Origin: Centropus unirufus
Taxonomy: Eukaryota > Chordata > Aves > Cuculiformes > Centropidae
Length of the DNA stretch: 64,000 nucleotides
Direction: 5' to 3'
NCBI GenBank assembly: GCA_013397695.1
Contig: VYZI01000347.1
Coordinates: 678,336-742,335, forward strand
The notes under the pieces are model-generated. The model saw only the letters and a program-made list of their open reading frames with translations, did not search any database and was not told the DNA's origin. Positions 49,226-60,229 of the stretch are shown here, piece after piece (positions within the stretch are counted from its first letter, which is position 1; every line of letters begins with the position of its first letter). Both the position numbers and the translations under genes were made by a program.

Positions 49226-51311
49226 ATGAGACTCTTCTGCCTCATGCCTCTTCTCCTCCTCTTCCTCCAGGCTCTTCCAGGTAAGAGGCAAGGCCCACAC
49301 TTGGGCTGACCCGTGTAGGAGGTACAAACAGCTTCTGCAGCAGTGCAGACTGTGCTCCTCCATGCTCTTCAGCTCCTTTCATTAGAACCACTCCCCATTT
49401 CTTAGTCTAGTAGCAGAAGTGAAAAATGAACCTACAGTGACCAGATGCCAAATCAGAACATTCCCACTGAAGTCAGCCCTGGGTGGTGGCACTTCATGAC
49501 CCTTTGCAGCCTCTTTATGCCAATCTATGGCACTATTGGAAGGTGGTATCATGGAAATCATCTGCCTCTTCTTCCTCCAGTGTTATGAATTGTTTCTTTT
49601 GTGCATGGTAGGAGAGGGGCAGAGTTGTTCCCTTGTATTGCTCAAGTTGAACTACATCAGTGAAGTTTAGTTTAATTCCCTGAATAGGCTGGTTTCCCTT
49701 CCTCAGCCCTTCTGCTGGAGGGACTCATTTATTGATTGCACTGTTAATCTAGTTTTCCTTCATGCTTAATGAAATTCCTCTTCTTGGAGTAAGGCTTTCA
49801 GAGAAGGAAGGAACTTGGCAAACCTCTTCTCCCTGTCATCTGGGCCATATCCCAGCCTTTGCTTTTTTTAAGTCATGGATAGACCTCAGGGCTTATGAAC
49901 AGCGTGCTGTCCCTTGCATAACCAGCCTGCAACATTGCAGTCCCAGAACTTAGAGGTATCCAAAGCTGGGCTGTCCCTACTCACATTATGCCCGATTAGA
50001 ATATATTTCTAACAGCTACATTTTTCTCTAGTTGCACAAAGGCCTTTCTTGGAGTTCTGTGAGGTCCATGAAGCTTCTCAAAACTCTGGGAAAATCTGCC
50101 TTGGGCTTTGAGGGTATATGTATCAGATTCCTAACTGGGATCCGTGGGGTTTCAGCAGGAGGAGGACTGTGAGAAATGTACTGATCTTACAGCACAGCTG
50201 GGAATCCCATTCACCCTGTAGGTCTCGGCTTGCCCAAAGACACCTTGCGTTGTGTGGGATACCACGGTTTCTGCTTCCGTTCAAAATCCTGCCCACAGCC
50301 ATTTGCTGCATTTGGGACTTGTGCTTGGCGACAGAAGACCTGCTGTATAGGTATGTGCAGAACCCTGTCCAGGAAGGAAACATTTGGAGAGGAGATTACT
50401 AAAATCAGCAAAACACACTTTTGCTCTGTCTCCAAATGACTTGGCCACCGTCTCCCAACTTCCATTAATAGCGGCATGGAGCACAGGGCACGAATTGTCA
50501 TATCAGGATGGCCAAATACCACGCAGTCCAGTGTCCTGTTTCTAGCAGAACAGATGCTGGGGGAGACAAAATAAAAACTGTGGCCCACATAGAGTCCTTC
50601 TGCCTTGGTATCACTTCCTATAATCATCTGTTTGGGGACTGCTGACTCCATCCACACGCTATGTTTAATAAATTTACACCTCTTCCCTGTAAATTTGCCT
50701 AATACTTTCTAGATGTGATTATTTTTTTAAGGTCTTCAATAGTCAATGTGTATCACTAAGTGTATCATAAAATTACATTTCCATATATATTCTCCCATCT
50801 TTCATGAAGCTGAAGCTTTGTGTTTAAAATTTCTTACTGGATTTTTCCCCCTTAGATTAGGAAATTCCTGGATTTTTTTTAAAACCTCTTCCCTCATAAT
50901 TTTATTCAGTTCCTCCTACTTCTGTACTGCAAATTAAATGTAGTCGTTCTCCATTTACCTTCTTCATACCTTTACAATACTGCCCCTCAGCTGTTTCTTT
51001 TCCAGGTTTGTGGGTCACAAAGTCCTCCTTTAACAGAAGCACTTTGGTGAGCCCAATAATCCTTCTTTGTGTCTCTACTTTTGGAGACACAGTAACCAGA
51101 ACTTCATGACACTTCCCATGTACGAGTTGGTTCAGAGGTTGACGTAATATTTTCTGGTTTGACTTAAATCCTTTTCATTGCAGACACAACATCAGACTTC
51201 CAGACTTGTCAAGATGAGGGGGGTCATTGTGTACCTCCACAAATCAAATGTCTGGAAGAGCAAGCAGGATCCTGCCCTCACAGAGAATGGAAATGCTGCA
51301 CAGAATTGTAA
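49226..51311 (+). CDS. AvBD11: Avian beta-defensin 11 (two defensin domains)
   Basis: Secreted antimicrobial peptide. Coding exons are 49226-49280, 50222-50350 and 51184-51311, giving 103 residues. All junctions obey GT-AG (donors GTAAGA and GTATGT, acceptors CCCTGTAG and TTCATTGCAG) and each splits a Gly or Asp codon after its first base. Exon one encodes the signal peptide MRLFCLMPLLLLFLQALPG. Exon two encodes defensin domain 1 with Cys spacing 6-5-9-6-CC (core GYHGFCFRSKSCPQPFAAF). Exon three encodes domain 2 with spacing 6-6-7-6-CC (core GGHCVPPQIKCLEEQAGSC) and ends TEL-stop. This double-domain plan is specific to AvBD11, and the match to chicken is strong. Domain 1 is basic (about +5) and domain 2 acidic (about -5). 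Chicken AvBD11 is abundant in eggshell membrane and oviduct, so a secretory role there is likely. A poly(A) signal is at 51479. Confidence 0.96.
50860..51120 (-). mobile_element. Possible very old CR1/L3 fragment in AvBD11 intron
   Basis: The + strand has CCCCTCAGCTGTTTCTTTTCCAGG followed by a TCCTTCTTTGTGTCTCTACTTTT-like block and CCAGAACTTCATGACA. The order resembles a reversed LINE of the CR1/L3 group, but identity is low. This may be chance. Confidence 0.25.
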
Positions 51312-51478
51312 TGAAAGCCCTCATAGAATTGCAGAAAACTACAGAAATACATGGACAAGAAAAAAAACAAATATTCTTCCTGGTGTTGTAGAGGAGAAGT
51401 CTGTTTTTTTCAACATGTGGAGTGTATCATTAACTAGAGGTAACAAGTTTCTTTATATAACAAAGGCAATAATTACTA

Positions 51479-51484
51479 AATAAA
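51479..51484 (+). promoter_or_regulatory. AvBD11 poly(A) signal
   Basis: Canonical AATAAA 168 bases after the AvBD11 stop. It predicts a short 3' UTR of about 190 bases. Confidence 0.6.
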
Positions 51485-51610
51485 CAAGTCTAACAATTGT
51501 ATAGGTATGGAGAGAGGTGGAATGTCACTCTGTTACACCTGCACACACAAGTCCACAGAAACCTTGCTGTAACATCCTTGGAAAACATATCCCTTTGAAA
51601 TTCAAACTTC

Positions 51611-51648
51611 ACCTTCTTCCAATTTCTTTCTTCCTTTCTTTCCTTCCT
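51611..51648. repeat. Pyrimidine-rich low-complexity run
   Basis: A CT-only run with TTTC and TTCC units, nearly uninterrupted for about 37 bases. Confidence 0.65.
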
Positions 51649-51805
51649 AAATAAAGGAAAGACCGTGTATTTTACTTCTATTAAAGTAATAGGAAAAAGG
51701 CCTGTCCAACTGCTGTGGTCAAGCTATGTCTACATTATTCAACTCCCATTCTCCAAAGCAGGATGCCAGACAACTACTCTTTCCCGCCTCCTTATTTAGA
51801 ACCAG

Positions 51806-52085
51806 AAAATCATGGAATCATTAACACTGGAAAAAGCCTCTAAGATCATCAAGTCCAACTGTCAGCCCAACACCACCTTGCCTCCTAAACCATTTCCTGA
51901 AGTGCCTCAGCAACACATTTTTTTAACACCTCCAGAGATGGGGACTCTACCACTGCTGTGGGCAACTTCACCACTCTTTCAGTAAAGAAATTTTTCCTAA
52001 TATCCATTCTAAACTTCTCATGGTGCAACCAGAGGCCATTTCCCCTCATCCTATCACTTGTTACTTAGAAGAATTTCTACCAATA
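51806..52085 (-). mobile_element. CR1 3' fragment
   Basis: The + strand shows the reversed CR1 3' end: AATCATGGAATCATTAACAC, then TCTAAGATCATCAAGTCCAA, ACCTCCAGAGATGGGGACTC, TTTTTCCTAATATCCATTCT and GGCCATTTCCCCTCATCCTA. It belongs to a different subfamily from the copies at 45.6 and 48.0 kb, judging by the CAAGTCCAACTGTCAGCCCA variant. Confidence 0.8.
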
Positions 52086-55000
52086 AAGTGCACCCACTTA
52101 GGCACAGGTACTGCCTGTAGGAAGGCCTCATATCTGACCAAGCAAACCCATTTAAAACCTTTTTACACAGTCTGTGCTTTCTCTGTGCTAAGTTTGAATT
52201 TATGAACTGCAGAAGTTTCATTCAAAATGCAGATGAAAAAAGTGTTTGCTTCTGAGAATCGCTTCCATAAGCTCAGCAGTTCCCAGTCATAACTACTGGC
52301 TTTCTAATTTCTCCAGTTGAAGGTTGAGTAGCTGAACATCTTTACAGAAGAAAATGAGAAGGGGTGGCATTCATACCCGAGCCATCTAAAAAATTGACTA
52401 TTGGAGCAATAGCTGTGGGTCCTTTCTTGGACTGGAGATTTCAAACCCTTCCCACACAGGACAAATAGCCCCTTGGAGCAGTGAACTTCCAAGACCCTTT
52501 TTCTAAACAAATGAAATATCCTTACCTCTGGCCTGAAACAATGCAAATGGCTTGTTCATGTCCCCCCCACATGCTTCAGAAAGGTCATTCTCTGTGGTAA
52601 CTGTTATTCTATTCACCCCAGGCTGCTCTTCTTGTCTATAGAGCAGAACAGATCCATTGGCAATGCCATTGCACTTACCTATCGCTGACCAAAGAGCAAC
52701 CTCCCCCTTAGTCAGCCAGGATTTAGAGAGGTGAGATGATCTTTTTTATTTTTTCCTCCATTCTAACAATGTGTAAAATTATATTGACCTCTGTCCATGG
52801 TAAAACTTTATTTCCATACTAGTGTCACCTCACCATGTGGCAGTCTAGGTAACCAACCCAGAACTTAACAGGGCTTCTTAGCAACTGAAGGTAAATGCTT
52901 TTCAATAGAGGTCTCAAATCAGTTATTCAAACTAATGTAATGAATTTTCCCCCTGGAATATTAATTCTGTGGGAAATTCTTTGAACTCTTGTAATATCTC
53001 CAAAGGTGTTTTCTGCCTTCTTTATAACTGGTAGTGCAAGGAATATTTTATGTAGTTTTCCCCTGAGTTCGTGTTACAAATTGGGCAGGTGGGTGTGACT
53101 TGCAGCTGCAAACAGAACTCTTCCTGAAGCCACATTTTTCACCTAGAATGGAATGCCAGAAGGGAAGAAAGGTATAGATATTATCTGAGATATTTTTAAG
53201 TATTTTGGCTTTGACTGCTGTCTTCCCTTCTCATTTTTTCTAGAGAAGAGGAAGGGCAATTTATGTAATTACATACAGGGAAAAAATTTTCAAGGAAGGT
53301 AAAAGACCACAAATATATGTGTTATATGGTAGATGCCAGCCCAGGCTTATGGTGTGCCTACACCAGAGTTTTTAATGTCAGTAGCTCTTCCTGGAGAAGT
53401 CTCAGCAGGATGAGAAAGAACAGAAAAACATGGAAAAAGAATCATTGCTGCAGATGGTGTCTGCTTCAGAAGTGGGTAGGAGGAGGTAATTTTATTTTAT
53501 TTTATAAGAAATGGAGGTTTTGGATGAAAAGTGTGACAATGACTATGTCTGAGGTGCTGTAGGAAGCTGCTATTCTTGGCTCTCAGGCTCACTCCCATTC
53601 CAAATGTTGTGCCATGGAAAGGCAAAACTCTTGGACATGAAAACGTGGAAAGGGAAAACTCTGCTTGCAGAGCCACCTCTCTATTATTAGCTAGATCTTT
53701 CTTACCAGAATCATGTTGTTTTAACACCTGGATATTTTACAGGGTTAAGGACAATTAAGTTTTTTTTCGTTGAAGGAAGCAGCTAATAAAGAATTAATAC
53801 AGCACAGGAGTGTACAGGTGAGAGACTACTCTCGTGTCACCCTTTTCAGTGTGGGTCTGATGATTGAGTGACATCAGCAGAGCAAGGTCTGTACACAGAG
53901 AAAGCCAGCTGGCACAGCTGGAAAAGTTGGACAGGTTTGAGCACACAAACCTTTATCCAAACTTGAAACAAAAGCAGGTCTTCCAGGCAAATTGAGAAAA
54001 TTACCTTGTTGACACATCCTTGATAGTCTGTCGAAAGCAGACAGTTTAATGATCCAGAAACCACCTCTCCACTGACTCAGGCATTCACATATTCAAAGAA
54101 GTTATAAATTTTGATCCCAACGCTCATCTTGGGGAGACTTTTTTTTTACTTTGCCCTAAGATCGGAGCTGACAGACAAGAGGTAGGAGCATGATGAAGTG
54201 TTTTCTTTGTGAGAAATGTTTGCCAGCTGGCCTTTTGGTGATTTTGTCCAGAGCCAACTGTTTGTACAGGTTTACTCTGGCTCATAGTAGTTGCATAGTT
54301 TCACCTGCTTTGATATGTCCCTCATCACACACCATGCCTACTGCTTCCCGTGAGTTATGCAGCTTTTTCAGGGCAGGAGGATTTAAGTGATATTTAGTCA
54401 ACCAAGAGTGGTGGGTCTGGGTGCCCTGCTGAGCTGTTTATAGGCCATGCACACAACCAGCGTGGCTAGTTCAGGAGCAATTGCTATTACAGTGCAGATG
54501 TGATGGCCACTCATTAGTGAGAGGCGCTAAAATGCTAGAGAGAGTGATGTTCAGAGATGGCAAAGGAGTCATCTGTTGGCAAAACACCCTGAGACTTCAG
54601 ATTGTGCTTGCAAAATATAGTTCTGCTTTCATTAAAAGAAATACCTGGTAGAATAATTTTTGGGTACAAAACTCCTGCTTTGCTTCTCCGCTGCCCTTCC
54701 CCAACCCTCCCTAGTGTCATTTTAGACAACTTATTTTCTAGGAAGGATTTATTTAAACTCTTCTTGGAATCTGCTTTTCTGTCAAGACACCCACTGCCCA
54801 GCATTTGCATGCCTCAATGTCCTTCAGATAGCAATGCTTTCAGAAGTAACAGCAACACACTGGTCCTTTTGGGACCCCTTATGCCTGCATCTACAGTAAC
54901 CTTTACCCAGCACAAATCCATCTCAAAATCTAGGGATTCAGACATCAGATAAGCCTCTGGCGAATGTCAAGGATGAAGTCCTGGCAAGCATTGCATCCCT

Positions 55001-56351
55001 CATACACTTTATTTAAGTGTGAACACAAAGCAAATGCTGGGCTTGCTGTAAGACTGTGTCATGTTCATAAAATAGCTGAGGCTATGGAGTTGCATTCGCT
55101 ACACCAGTAAATTTTCAGGGTGGTCTTTAGCATAGTGTTGACCACCTCCTCTTTTTTTTGAGTGGTGGAGGGTGGTTTGGAGCAATGCAGCTCAACAAAG
55201 AAATTCAGATCAGGCAGAATATGGGAGGGAAGACAGCAGGAAAACCACTTGCAAACCAAACACAGACACACCAATAACCAGAGATGAGATGCACCCTTGG
55301 ACAAACAGTTGTGCCTTGCCTTCACAAAGCATTTCAGTACATGTGTAACCCTAAGCTCCTGAGTTTTCCTGATGACTTCAAAGTCCAAGATTGTACTGTC
55401 AGTCAGTGCAAGCCGGGTACAGAGCCAAGGTCTTCCCTGATCCTTGTATCTTCCAACCTGGCAACTCATTCTCAGAAAACTTGGCACATTATCATCCCAA
55501 TTCAGTGTCTGGATTGCTACATCTGTTTTAGTAAATTTAGCAGTCTCAGGACCTCTTCTCTAGCTCTGAACTCATTCTCATAATCTGGCCATCTCTACCC
55601 TCTCCTCTCCTCCAGAAGCAGATGAGCTACATCAAAACTGTCTGGTGGAAGAAATCCCTGATACCAGACTCCCTTGGAAATAGTTTAGGAGAGAAACTAT
55701 TTGCCTGAACCAAAACCTTCCATGATGTACTAAGTGTTTCATGTTTGGATTATCAAATCTCTGTGCTTGTGCCCTACATGTTTTGTTTACTACTAAGTAT
55801 ATATCCCAGAGTTTCAAGGTTTGATAAAGATGAGAAGATTGATATATATAAATTTTATAACCACCGTTTTGGTTTTGTTTTTTTGTTTTTTTACTGAAAT
55901 AACCTGAAGTACCTGTCCTGCATTCACAAATATTTCCACTCTGGAGTGAACCACCTGTGTGCTTGTGTGGGGGAAGTCATGCACAGAATCATATGCTATG
56001 AAGATGTGTCTGTCCACACCACTTGGCCTGAGGAGCTCAGATCAGATATTATTACTAGCAATAGTACCAAGACATCCATGGATGTCTGGTGTACATATGG
56101 TGCTCTGTAAATCCATAGTGTACATGTCCCTGGGAGAATGCAGCTTTAAAGGCAGTCACACTGCAGGCAGGGAGGTGGACTAGAGACCTGCAGAAGTCAC
56201 TTCAAACCTGATTTTAACAAACTGTGGTTATGTGTGTGTAATCAATGTGACAAGACCATTTTTGGGAACTGCTGTGTCAAAAAACCAATGGTTATTTCTC
56301 ATAGGAAAAAATTAAAGAGGTGAGGTGCTCATTCTTTAAAAGACTGCAATA
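52086..56351. other. AvBD11-AvBD12 intergenic, nothing recognised
   Basis: I searched both strands for further six-cysteine exons and found none. Open frames up to 140 codons (55065-55487, minus) overlap others and have no motif. Confidence 0.5.
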
Positions 56352-56455
56352 TCACAGAATCACATAATCACTAGGTTGGAAAAGACTTCTAAGATCATCG
56401 AGTCCAACTGCTCCTGTCTAGCACTATTCCATATCCCTAAGCAATAAGTCTGGCC
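56352..56455 (-). mobile_element. CR1 3' end scrap
   Basis: The + strand reads ATCACAGAATCACATAATCA, TTGGAAAAGACTTCTAAGAT, then ATCGAGTCCAACTGCTCCTG and stops matching near CATATCCCTAAGC. It resembles the 3' end of the element at 23.4 kb, so it may be the same subfamily. Confidence 0.75.
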
Positions 56456-56844
56456 CTTTCCATGCAAGCTTGTGCCCCACCATTCAGCCACAAAAACCAT
56501 CCTATGTGAAAAATATTTAGATTGAGAAAGACCCCCCCCAAATTCTATTTGCAAGTCTGACCTGATACACACTGCCATGGGCCACAGGCAAGAAAGCTTC
56601 TCTTCCAGCTTAGAGGACATTTCACTTCCCTGCATCCTTACTGATTGGATCAGCGTGTGAGGCAACATGCAAAGTATCTTGATCTACCTCATACTTTTCA
56701 GTTCTCTGTCCTGGGGTGCAGCAAACGCAGCCTAAGCAGCCATTGAAAAGAGGTAATTATTCCATTGCATTCAGCATTGGTGCACCCTCACCTTCAATGT
56801 TGTGGGGCAGTTCTGTGTTCTACAATGTAAGAAAGATGTCCTTG

Positions 56845-57293
56845 AATGTGTCCAGGCAACGAAGTTGATGAAAGGGCTGGACAATGTCCTGTGGGGAGTG
56901 GCTGAGGACTTTGGACTTGTTTAATTAGGAAAAAAGGAGGCTGAAGGGTGACTACTCTGCTCTCTACAGCTTCCTGAGGAGGGAACATGGAGAGGGAGGG
57001 GCTGAGCTCTTCCCTTTGGGATCCAGTTGTAGGATGTGTGGCAATGGTCAAAGCTGCACCAGAGCAGATTTAGACCAGACATTAGGAAGCATTTCTTTAC
57101 TGAGAGGGTGTTCAAACACTGGAACGGTCTTCTTAGAGAGCTCATCAATGCCCTAAGCCTGTCAATGCTTAAGTGGAATTCGGACAACACCCTAAATAAC
57201 ATGCTTTAACTTGGTCAGCCCTGAATTTGTCAGGCAGTTGGACTACATGATCATTATAGGTCCCTTCCAACTGAAATAGCCTGTTCTATTCAG
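56845..57293 (+). mobile_element. CR1 3' region
   Basis: The sense-oriented CR1 3' part: a TTTAGACCAGACATTAGGAA block, TTCTTTACTGAGAGGGTG, TTCAAACACTGGAACGGTCT, TTGGACTACATGATCATTAT and TAGGTCCCTTCCAACTGAAA, ending in CCTGTTCTATTC. The 3' tail type (TCTATTC) differs from the CTATGATT tail of the copy at 48.0 kb, which means another subfamily. Confidence 0.8.
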
Positions 57294-59055
57294 TCTCAGA
57301 GACAGCAAGGAGCATAGAGCCTCCCTACAACCCTTTCAGCAGAGAGTACATTTCCCCCTTATACAAGGGAGACAAGGATATAGCACACAGTGATGTGTGG
57401 GACCAGCCAAAGATTTGTCACCAGTCAGAAGGCATGAAGATGAATAGAGGGGAATAAAGTTGCTTGTGGAAGGTCCCTGCAAAACAAAATCAAGCCCAGC
57501 CCCCTCTTATGGAGTGGAAATGCACTGAAAAAGCAATACACCTAAAAAATTACCTGGGGAGAGGAGGTAGAAAAATTCTCTTCTTTGCAAAACCTGCGCA
57601 GGCCCAACTGGAAATCATTATCAGACTGAAGTAGGAATATGGTTGCTGTTCATCTGAGATCAATATCTTTCAAGCACAAAACGGTCCATAGCTATGAGAC
57701 CTTTTGCCAGACCTGCCTTACAGGTTTGACCCTCAGGTAGCCCAGAGGGGCAAATCCAAATGATAGGATGTACAAACAGTTGGGAAAAGGTCCCAGACCA
57801 GCTCCCTGCCCAAGATTCAAGGGAGCAGTCCTCCTCCTAAGCGTCTAGTTCTCACTCCAAGAGGGTGTTTGGACCTGTTTCTGGTTCAGCAGGTGACCAT
57901 GGAGTAAAAGGGTAATCGGAAAAATAAGTGGACATGGAAAATGAAGGGTTTGTCCTACATCAGGACCAGCAAGCCTTTGAACAAGACACTTTAACCCATC
58001 TGAGCCTAGAGAAAGAAATAATCTATCTTTCGTCCTTTTGGCTTTAGTGCCATATTCTGTTGCCCACAGCTGGACATTGGTGTTATTTGAGGTGACCCAG
58101 GGCATCATATTTGGCTTACACAGCGTCCTGTCCACTACTACTCACGGAATTCTCCAGTACCTAAGCATCTCAAGGGACATAGATCAAGCTTTTGTGCCTG
58201 CTGATCCATGACAGTTGAGTCATCTGAACTACATTTTTTGGAGGGAGAAGGGAATTCTTAACCTCAATCTTTCAACTATCCAGGGTAGGATGTATTCACA
58301 CGAGCAGTTCTATTAACAAAGCTGAAGGGAAAGCAAACAGCAGGAGTCGGCAGAGGCTGCAGACAGGCGAGGGTAGCTGGAATATCACAGGCTGATTTTA
58401 CAGCAAGAGCTGCATATCTATCAGATAATCACCACCAAGTGGTGCATTGCTGAGCTAACTGGCTACCTCCTCCACCAGTGCTGTTTGCTCATCACGCTCA
58501 GGAATGAAGCCTCCCAAATTCCTCAGAAGCCAAAGCTGGAATAGCCTTTTTGGCCAGAAAAAAATCACACCCAGGTTTCAGCTGCAGAAAATATTCACAT
58601 AAGCTCAGATAAAAATTGAATCACTCCTAGGCTGCACAGTTCTCTTCCTCGCAGCTCCTCAGGAATCTTTCCTTGCAGGTTGCCAGCCAACAGCTCTCCA
58701 GGGACTTTTTCTGGCTGCAGGTAATGGGCAAGAGGATCACTCTGAGCCTCTTTTTCCAGCAAGATGCCTGCAGGTGGCAACCTACCCATCCATGATGCCA
58801 GCTGCTAGGGAGAGGAACCGGAGAAGCCAATAACCAGTGAACCTGAAGCAAATCGACATTGTTTGGAGCCATAGCACTGGGTCAGAACGACATGAAGGGT
58901 TCCTCAGCAGCCAATGTCACTCCCAAGACTGGAATATAATTAACTCCTGCCTACTCCCTCCCTCTTCCCGGATACCACCTGGCATGGCAGCCACACACAG
59001 AGGCTTCTGCAAAATCTCATGCTCAGCTCTGCGATTTTCCAGCAGAACCAAAGCA
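57294..59055. other. AvBD12 upstream region
   Basis: No gene was recognised. A TATAAT-like sequence at about 58934-58940 could be a weak TATA box for AvBD12. The alternative is a spliced non-coding exon 1, with an acceptor at 59041-59042 (GCGATTTTCCAG) 13 bases before the ATG, which fits the usual plan of this gene family better. Confidence 0.4.
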
Positions 59056-59867
59056 ATGAGGATCCTTTGGTTCATTTTAATCTTCATCTCCTTGAGCAGT
59101 CATGGTAAGACCAGGAAGGCTGAGGGTGGTAAACTTAGGTATATGGGAACATGAATAATTTTCCTAAAAAAAAAAATAAAAAGTTGTAATCAAAGCAAAA
59201 TTATAGGCACTGAGGGAAAACTATGTTTTCAGGTTTCTGGATGAGATTGGGCATCAGATACTCTAGAAAAATGCATGATTTAATCCCTTGGGGTAATGCA
59301 AAAAATGAGCAGGGAAGAACCTTTGAAAATGGGACACTCCGTAGCATTTCTAGGAGCAGACTGGTGAATCTCTATGAGGAGATGTCCTGTGCTCTGGGAA
59401 AATGTTTCTGCCTTTTCTCAGGCTGCAGTTGCTTCCACAGTAGGGTGAGGACAACCACTCTGACCGCCTGTGCACGTTCTTTGTCAACAACCTGAAAAAA
59501 CAACTGCATGATAAAATGTTCTTTGAGAGAGGTTGGCTCTGCAACTTGGTTTTTTTAACACAGATGTCTGAAGCTGAGCTTTTGGACGGGGATCCTGGGT
59601 GAGCTCTTCGCAGCCATGCGTGCCCAGGCTCCATGCGCACTTGCAGTCCTGGCTTGGCACATGGTGCCAGAGGAAGCCCCATGTATTTCACCCACTGACT
59701 TGCTGTTTCTTTGTACAGGAGGTGCTCATGGACCAGACAGTTGTGACCACATAGGAGGCTTGTGCCGAGTTGGAAATTGTGATTCTGGTGAATATCTGGC
59801 CAGGTACTGCTTCGAACCCGTCATCCTCTGTTGCAAACGTTTGTCACCCACTACCACAAAAAGCTGA
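59056..59867 (+). CDS. AvBD12: Avian beta-defensin 12
   Basis: Secreted host-defence peptide. Coding exons are 59056-59104 and 59719-59867, giving 65 residues, the same length as I recall for chicken. The donor GTAAGA and acceptor TTTGTACAG are canonical and split a Gly codon after its first base. Exon one gives the signal peptide MRILWFILIFISLSSHG. Exon two gives GAHGPDSC at the start and the defensin fold with Cys spacing 6-4-9-6-CC (core GLCRVGNCDSGEYLARYC, then FEPVILCC), ending LSPTTTKS-stop. The stop lies in the same exon as the six cysteines, with no small final coding exon. The mature peptide has about equal acidic and basic residues, so it is near neutral, unlike most defensins. Chicken AvBD12 is known to be weakly cationic to anionic and to attract immune cells. 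It lies 7.7 kb after AvBD11 on the same strand. Confidence 0.96.
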
Positions 59868-60068
59868 AGATTTCCAAAAGAAGAAAGTGCAGCACATGGA
59901 TTGCTGCAGGCTGAAAAAACAAGAAATGACCCGCTGTTGGGAAGGAAATGATGTGCCCTTCTGTGACTGTTGCTCCCCTGGGAGAACATGGCCATGGATT
60001 CACTCGTGGACTTCAGAACAAATTGCATTTTGCTTTTGCTGTGACTTTCTAGGTAACACTATGACAAG

Positions 60069-60074
60069 AATAAA
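60069..60074 (+). promoter_or_regulatory. AvBD12 poly(A) signal, proximal
   Basis: AATAAA about 200 bases after the AvBD12 stop codon. It is the first canonical hexamer in the 3' UTR. Confidence 0.5.
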
Positions 60075-60185
60075 TTGGGGCCGCACAGACTATACATTGT
60101 CCCTTTTGGCGTCTGGTTGTTACCTGTCATGCACTTTCCTGCGTTTCTCCTTAGCTGAAAATTGCCTTTCTCCTGACCTGAAAGT

Positions 60186-60191
60186 AATAAA
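60186..60191 (+). promoter_or_regulatory. AvBD12 poly(A) signal, distal
   Basis: A second AATAAA about 320 bases after the stop. Either or both could be used. Confidence 0.45.
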
Positions 60192-60229
60192 CCTGAAGTT
60201 TAACAGAACAGCAAGTGCCAGTCTGTGAC

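Noticed and set aside
53317..53562. Frame with HCCRWCLLQKW between AvBD11 and AvBD12, checked as a lost defensin
   Set aside because: Only clustered cysteines, without the six-cysteine order, glycine positions or splice sites of the family.
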